64,000 nt of DNA, taken from assembly GCF_006874465.1 (NCBI RefSeq), contig NZ_VIRL01000007.1, positions 62,001 to 126,000 of the forward strand, given 5' to 3'. The notes under the pieces were generated by a model. The model worked only from the letters and a program-made list of their open reading frames with translations. It was not told where the DNA came from and did not search any database. The translations under genes were made by a program, and so were the position numbers. Origin of the DNA: Microbispora bryophytorum. Its GTDB lineage: Bacteria > Actinomycetota > Actinomycetes > Streptosporangiales > Streptosporangiaceae. How positions within the stretch are numbered: the first letter of the stretch is position 1; each line of letters starts with the position of its first letter. Shown here piece after piece: positions 59,426 to 64,000 of the stretch.

Positions 59426-62275
59426 TCACTTCTCCGGCTTCTGGACGATGACTTCGACGGCCTCGGCGTGGCCGGCGGAACTGTCGGGCTGGATCTTCCT
59501 GTCCACCCAGTCGTCCTTGCCCCACTCCCCTTCCGGAACGCCGACGTCCTGCATGTCCACGGGCTCGATGTCCCGATGGTGATCCACGGGCATGCGCGGC
59601 ACGGCCTCGTCGGCCGAGTGGCGGGCCGGATAGGTGAGCGAGTCCCCGGGCTGCGCGGCGGGTGACCGGGGACCGGGAGCCGGAGCCTGGCCGGTGTCCG
59701 GCCTCCCCGCCGCACCGCTCGTCTCCGCTGCACCGCTCGCCTCCGCTGCGCCGCTGGTCCCCGCGCTGTACGTCCCCGGGCCATGCGCTCCCGCACCGTG
59801 CATGCCATGACCATGGGATCCCGCACCGTGTGAGCCATGACCATGCGTCGCCGGGCCGTGCGAGCCATGGCCATGCGTCGCCGCGCCGTATGCGCCGGAG
59901 CCCTGCGTCGCCGTGTTGTCCCCGGCCGCCCCGGCTGCCCCGCCCGCGCCCGTGGCGGCATCGTTGTCGCACGCTCGCCCGCTCGTACCGGCCGCGCCGT
60001 CGGCCGTATCGCTCACACCGGTCGTGCCGGCGTGGCCCGTCGCACCACCGTCACCAGTGCCCGTCGCGCCCGCTGTCCCCACCGTCCCAGCCACCTGGCC
60101 GCCGCCGGCTGCCGGCCCCGCCGCGTGCAGGGTGCCGGTCGCCGTGCCGGTCGTACCCGCCGTGTGCCCGGCGCCGGGAGTGTCCACCGTCTGCAAGCTG
60201 CCGGTCACCACACCCGTCGCGCCTGATGTCGCGGGCGCCGCATCGGCGGTACCCGTGACACCCGCCGTCCCGACCGCATGAGCAGCGCCGTTCGGCGCAC
60301 TCGTCCCTGCGGGCGGCGCAGACGCCGCAGGCGCCGCGTCGGCCGTACCCGCCGGGTGCGTGATCCCGGCAGCCCCCGGTGCCGCAGCACCGGCCGTACC
60401 GGTGGTACCCGTCGAAGTCGCCGGATGCGAGGTCCCGGTCGCCGTACCGCTTGCGGCCGTGTCTCCCGTGTACGCATGATCGCCGGCGCTCGCCGTCACG
60501 GCGGCGTGGCCGGCGGAAGTCCCCTGCACAGCGTTCGGGTTGTCCCCTGCGAGCGGATCACCAGACAGGTTGTCCGCAGGCGTGCCGACGTAGGCGCCCA
60601 TGGGATCGCCGGGCGCGAGGCCGGGTTGTGGAGGCCGGTTCGCCGCCGGATTGGTCGGCTCGGCGGGCGGCACCAACCCGGGCGGCCCGTCGGGGTGCGC
60701 ACCGGTGGCGCTCGCCGTCGGCGCGTCCACGCCGGGCATGCCGCTCGGTTGGACGCCCTGAGGGTGCTCGGCGCTGGGCTGGTTCAGCGGAGTGCTGACG
60801 ACCTTGACGCCGTCGACGACGGTCACCTGCCGACCGGCGGGGTCGATGTCGTCCGGGTGATCCTTGCCGGGGGTGTCGTAGATTGCCGAGTTGTCGCCGG
60901 TGGAGGGCTGTTCCCCTGCCGCCTTCGAATCAGCTGAAGTCCCCTGCCCCGCGTTATGGTCCTGCCCCTGGGCGACGGGCTGCGGGCCGCCGTCGGACTG
61001 ACTCTGAGCGGCGCCCTGGCTGTCGGCGACGGGCTGCGCGTGGTTCGCGGTCCGATCCTGACCCACGATCTGATCACCACCGCCAGGCTGACCCGGACCG
61101 GCAGGCTGCCCGTGGCCCGCACCTTGCCCCACACCCTGACCATCACCGACAGGCTGACCCGGACCGGCAGGCTGACCCTGGCCAGTCGGCTGATCCTGGC
61201 CAGTCGGCTGGCCCTGGCCGGTGGGCTGGTGCACCTGACCGGAGTCGCCGCCGGTCGCACCCGTGTCGCCGATGCCGCCTACGGCGCCGTTGACACCCGC
61301 CTGACCCGCACCGGAGCCGGTCCCCACGCCGGTGTCGCCGCTCGCGCCGGTGGCCGGAGGCGTCCCCGTGCCGGTTCCTGTGGCCGGAGGCGTCCCCGTG
61401 CCGGTTCCTGTCCCCGTCCCTGTGGCCGTACCGGCGGTGTCGGCGGGGTGGGCCGGACCATGTGTCGAGGAAGGCATCTGGGCGAGGGAACCTTCGACGG
61501 TGCCGTAGGAGGGCTTGTCAGAGAGCTTCCCTTCGGCCACGCCGCGACCTCCGCCGTCGCCGTTCGCGCGGGTCGCTCCGTCGGCGGCGCTGTGCGCCCC
61601 GTGGGACGTCTCACCCTTCGATGCCGTGCCGGAATCGCCGGAACCATGCGACGACGTCCGGGTGGCGTCCTGCTTGTCGTGGGCCGCCTTCCCCTCGGAC
61701 TTGCCATCAGGCTTCGCATCCGCCTTGTGGTCGGGCTTGTGCTCGTCCGTCTTCGCGTCGGCCTTGTGCTCGGGCTTGGCGTCGCCCTTATGGTCGTCCG
61801 TCTTCGCGTCGGCCTTGTGATCAGGCTTGCCGTCGGCCTTGTGGTCGGCCTTGTGCTCGTCCGTCTTCGCGTCGGCCTTGTGATCAGGCTTGGCGTCGCC
61901 CTTGTGGTCGGCTTTGTGGTCGGGCTTGCCGTCGCCCTTGTCGCCCTGCGCACCGGACGGCGCCGGATCGTCCGCCGGCGCGGTGGTGTCCCTCTCCTCC
62001 GTGAAGGAGGCCCCGTGGGTCGTGGGCGTCTTGCCCGTGCTCTGCTGCTTTTCCTTCTTCTCCAGCAGGGTGACGCGGTTCGTGACGTCCTTGACCATCG
62101 TCGAGCACGCGTCGGCGACCTGCGACGGCCGATGGGTCACGTGCACGGAGACGCCGGCCGTACGCGTCAACTGGGTGACCCGGGCCTCGATGCCGTCCAT
62201 CTGCTTCGCTGCGTGCTGAACCTCCGACAGCAACTCACGGACGAGCTTCGGATCCATCCCGTCGAGCTTGGCCAT
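59426..62275 (-). CDS. Large low-complexity protein with WXG100-like N-terminus
   Basis: A 949-residue protein. Residues 1-90 are helical with a hydrophilic turn, resembling WXG100-type type VII secretion partners (LVRELLSEVQHAAKQMDGIE). Then come a Lys/Asp/His-rich repeat of about 90 residues (HKADAKPD units, 61710-61940), a Gly/Thr/Ala/Pro/Gln-rich domain of about 600 residues with GTGTG and SHGHG blocks, and a folded acidic C-terminus (DVGVPEGEWGKDDWVD). No signal peptide or membrane segment. GGAGG lies before the ATG at 62275. Probably a secreted or surface effector; no toxin domain is seen. Confidence 0.7.
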   Translation of the reverse strand: MAKLDGMDPKLVRELLSEVQHAAKQMDGIEARVTQLTRTAGVSVHVTHRPSQVADACSTMVKDVTNRVTLLEKKEKQQSTGKTPTTHGASFTEERDTTAPADDPAPSGAQGDKGDGKPDHKADHKGDAKPDHKADAKTDEHKADHKADGKPDHKADAKTDDHKGDAKPEHKADAKTDEHKPDHKADAKPDGKSEGKAAHDKQDATRTSSHGSGDSGTASKGETSHGAHSAADGATRANGDGGGRGVAEGKLSDKPSYGTVEGSLAQMPSSTHGPAHPADTAGTATGTGTGTGTGTPPATGTGTGTPPATGASGDTGVGTGSGAGQAGVNGAVGGIGDTGATGGDSGQVHQPTGQGQPTGQDQPTGQGQPAGPGQPVGDGQGVGQGAGHGQPAGPGQPGGGDQIVGQDRTANHAQPVADSQGAAQSQSDGGPQPVAQGQDHNAGQGTSADSKAAGEQPSTGDNSAIYDTPGKDHPDDIDPAGRQVTVVDGVKVVSTPLNQPSAEHPQGVQPSGMPGVDAPTASATGAHPDGPPGLVPPAEPTNPAANRPPQPGLAPGDPMGAYVGTPADNLSGDPLAGDNPNAVQGTSAGHAAVTASAGDHAYTGDTAASGTATGTSHPATSTGTTGTAGAAAPGAAGITHPAGTADAAPAASAPPAGTSAPNGAAHAVGTAGVTGTADAAPATSGATGVVTGSLQTVDTPGAGHTAGTTGTATGTLHAAGPAAGGGQVAGTVGTAGATGTGDGGATGHAGTTGVSDTADGAAGTSGRACDNDAATGAGGAAGAAGDNTATQGSGAYGAATHGHGSHGPATHGHGSHGAGSHGHGMHGAGAHGPGTYSAGTSGAAEASGAAETSGAAGRPDTGQAPAPGPRSPAAQPGDSLTYPARHSADEAVPRMPVDHHRDIEPVDMQDVGVPEGEWGKDDWVDRKIQPDSSAGHAEAVEVIVQKPEK

Positions 62276-62419
62276 GGGCGCGCCTCCACAGAGATATCGG
62301 CGCACTTCACGGTAGCCGGGGTGGCATCAGTAAAGAAGCCCGATAGCCAGACGGCATCGATCTCCCTGATCAGAGCCCCGACGACGTCTCGTCATTTGAG
62401 ACACCCGCCCGGATCGCGG

Positions 62420-63067
62420 TCACTCCTCGGTCGCGAGGTATCCCACTAGGGCGCGGATCTTGTCCACGGGGATCGCGCCCCTGCGCAGCACCCGCGGCAC
62501 GGCGGTGGTCAGGTCGACGATCGTGGACGGCACCTTGTCCTCGCAGGGGCCGCCGTCGAGATAGACGTCCACCGGCTCGCCGAGCTGCTCCTCGGCCTCG
62601 TCCACCGTGACGGCCGGCGGGTTGCCGGCGCGGTTGGCGCTGGAGACCGCCATCGGGCCGGTCTCCTTGAGAAGGTCCAGTGCGACCGGGTGCAGCGGCA
62701 TGCGGACGGCGACCGTTCCCTTGGCGTCGCCGAGGTCCCACGACAGCGACCGGTTGGCCCTGAGGATGAGCGTGAGCGGCCCGGGCCAGAACGCGTCCGC
62801 CAGGTCCTGCCCGTACGTCCCGAGGCTCTCCACGAGGGCGTTGGCGGCCCGTACGGTGCCCACGAGGACGGGCACGGGGATCTCCCTGCCCCGGCCCTTC
62901 GCCTCCCGCAGCGCGTTGACGGCGGAAGGGGTGAAGGCGTCGGCGCCGACCCCGTAGACGGTGTCGGTGGGAAACACCACAAGCTCGCCCCGCCGCACCG
63001 CCGAGATCGCCTCGGCCAGTCCGGTCATCCGCTCCGTCTGGTCGGCACAGTCAAACCGTCGGCTCAC
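62420..63067 (-). CDS. tsaC: Threonylcarbamoyl-AMP synthase (Sua5/TsaC)
   Basis: A 215-residue YrdC-domain enzyme making the threonylcarbamoyl-AMP used for the t6A modification of tRNA. KGRGREIPVPVLV near 60, WPGPLTLIL and the SSANRAGNPP loop are typical. GTG 63067 is preceded by AAGGATGG. It lies downstream of prmC, separated by 66 bp, the usual order in actinobacteria. Confidence 0.93.
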   Translation of the reverse strand: MSRRFDCADQTERMTGLAEAISAVRRGELVVFPTDTVYGVGADAFTPSAVNALREAKGRGREIPVPVLVGTVRAANALVESLGTYGQDLADAFWPGPLTLILRANRSLSWDLGDAKGTVAVRMPLHPVALDLLKETGPMAVSSANRAGNPPAVTVDEAEEQLGEPVDVYLDGGPCEDKVPSTIVDLTTAVPRVLRRGAIPVDKIRALVGYLATEE

Positions 63068-63133
63068 GAAGCCATCCTTCCACGTGTCCCGCCCGGCTCC
63101 GCCGCCGCGTGGGCACCGATCGGGCCGTTCGGG

Positions 63134-63988
63134 TCAGTCCTGCGTCAGCCGGGCCGTGACGAACCTGTCCCGGCCGGTCAGGTCCTGGCGCAACCGCACG
63201 TCGCGCCAGCCGTTCTCCTCGGCGAACAGCCAATAGACGGCGTTGCCCTGCTGGTCGGCGTGCTCGACCACGGCGAACCCGCCCGGCCGCAGCAGCCGCC
63301 GCGCCGTGCGCTCGACGGCTCTCACCTCGTCCAGCCCGTCCTCCCCCGACCCGTAGAGGGCCCGCGAGGGATCGTAGTCGCGCACCTCGGGGTCGCGCGG
63401 GATCGCTCCGGGCGGGATGTACGGCGGATTGGAGATGACCAGGTCCACCTGGCCGTTCAGTTCCCGCAGGCAGTCGGTCAGATCCTCCGGATGCAGGGTG
63501 GTGCGGCCCTGGCCGTGTTCGAGGATGTTGCGCTTGGCCCAGCCGTACGCCACGGGGTCGATCTCGACGGCGTGCACCTGCGCCAGCGCGACCTCCTGCG
63601 CGATCGACAGCGCGATGGCTCCGGAACCGGTGCCGAGGTCGACCACGACGGGAGAGGTGACGTCCATCTCGCGCAGCCGGTCGATGGCCCAGCCGGCCAC
63701 GACCTCGGTCTCCGGCCTGGGCACGAACACGCCCGGTCCCACCTCCAGGGAGAGGTAGCGGAAGTAGGCCCGTCCGGTGATGTGCTGCAGCGGCTCACGC
63801 GCCTCGCGCCGGGCGACGCCCTCCCAGAACCGCGCGTCGAAGTCGGCGTCCTTGATCGTGTGCAGCATGCCGCGCGGGACGCCGTGCACGAAGGCCGCGA
63901 TCTCCTCGGCATCCGTTCGCGGTGACGGCACTCCCGCCTCGGCGAGCCGGGCGGTGGCGAGGGCGATTTCGTCGATCAGGAAGGTCAT
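63134..63988 (-). CDS. prmC: Release-factor glutamine methyltransferase PrmC
   Basis: A 284-residue enzyme methylating the glutamine of the GGQ motif in release factors RF1 and RF2. Motif I is DLGTGSGAIALSIA, motif IV is NPPYIPP, and the N-terminal domain contains PLQHITG. The ATG at 63988 is 12 bases from the right edge, so the expected upstream prfA gene lies outside the window. Confidence 0.95.
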   Translation of the reverse strand: MTFLIDEIALATARLAEAGVPSPRTDAEEIAAFVHGVPRGMLHTIKDADFDARFWEGVARREAREPLQHITGRAYFRYLSLEVGPGVFVPRPETEVVAGWAIDRLREMDVTSPVVVDLGTGSGAIALSIAQEVALAQVHAVEIDPVAYGWAKRNILEHGQGRTTLHPEDLTDCLRELNGQVDLVISNPPYIPPGAIPRDPEVRDYDPSRALYGSGEDGLDEVRAVERTARRLLRPGGFAVVEHADQQGNAVYWLFAEENGWRDVRLRQDLTGRDRFVTARLTQD

Positions 63989-64000
63989 GGTCTCTTACAG

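Noticed and set aside
61710..61940. A DNA-binding histone-like Lys repeat protein
   Set aside because: The Lys/Asp/His repeat is balanced in charge and sits inside a larger low-complexity protein.

Overview
The window is 64 kb of high-GC DNA from a filamentous-type actinobacterium. The gene families point there together: the Mec-CysO-CysM cysteine pathway, ClpS followed by DUF2017, the mismatch nuclease NucS, DUF3039, DUF2550, isobutyryl-CoA mutase, and a FilP/Scy-like coiled-coil protein beside methylmalonyl-CoA epimerase. Much of the order from 35 to 64 kb resembles, from memory, the Streptomyces chromosome core around scy/filP, nucS, the atp operon and prmC. A member of Streptosporangiales is plausible but is an inference. 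No rRNA, tRNA or CRISPR array was recognised.

Layout. 0-6.3 kb: a DUF3352 protein cut by the window edge, a nested palindromic element, cysM-cysO-mec, DUF2017-clpS, then the NAD-salvage pair pncB and pncA. 6.3-8.7 kb: decayed remains of a B12-binding radical SAM gene and the C-terminal half of an MFS exporter, probably the relic of a natural-product locus. 8.8-21.7 kb: mostly accessory genes, including a heptad-repeat coiled-coil protein, an SF2 helicase, a secreted protein, an M43-type metalloprotease, DUF3039, a drug exporter with its TetR regulator, a leucine-rich-repeat protein and a secreted beta-mannanase with CBM2. 21.8-35.4 kb: YqgE, NAD-malic enzyme, a CnoX-like co-chaperone, a DinB protein, an AsnC regulator with a divergent PLP decarboxylase, icmA, a subtilase, a MarR regulator and two membrane proteins.

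35.5-48.4 kb: meaB, a thiolase and methylmalonyl-CoA epimerase, the FilP-like protein, two alpha/beta hydrolases, nucS, an ABC exporter fused in one operon with a two-component system, a TetR regulator and a PduO cobalamin adenosyltransferase. IcmA, MeaB and PduO all serve adenosylcobalamin enzymology: PduO makes the cofactor, MeaB guards the mutase, IcmA uses it; the B12-binding small subunit lies outside. 48.4-58.1 kb: DUF2550, then the ATP synthase operon (read leftwards as atpI-atpZ-atpB-E-F-H-A-G-D-C) and a WecA-type glycolipid initiator. 58.2-62.3 kb: a broken glyA and a three-gene cassette resembling a type VII secretion substrate with a 949-residue low-complexity protein. 62.4-64 kb: the tRNA threonylcarbamoyl-AMP synthase and prmC.

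The most interesting parts are the 58.2-62.3 kb cassette sitting against a wrecked glyA, the nested palindrome at 1313-1560, the radical SAM/MFS relic, the 21-bp heptad repeats at 10 kb, the CysO tail that continues past Gly-Gly, and two hairpins placed inside the ATP synthase operon.
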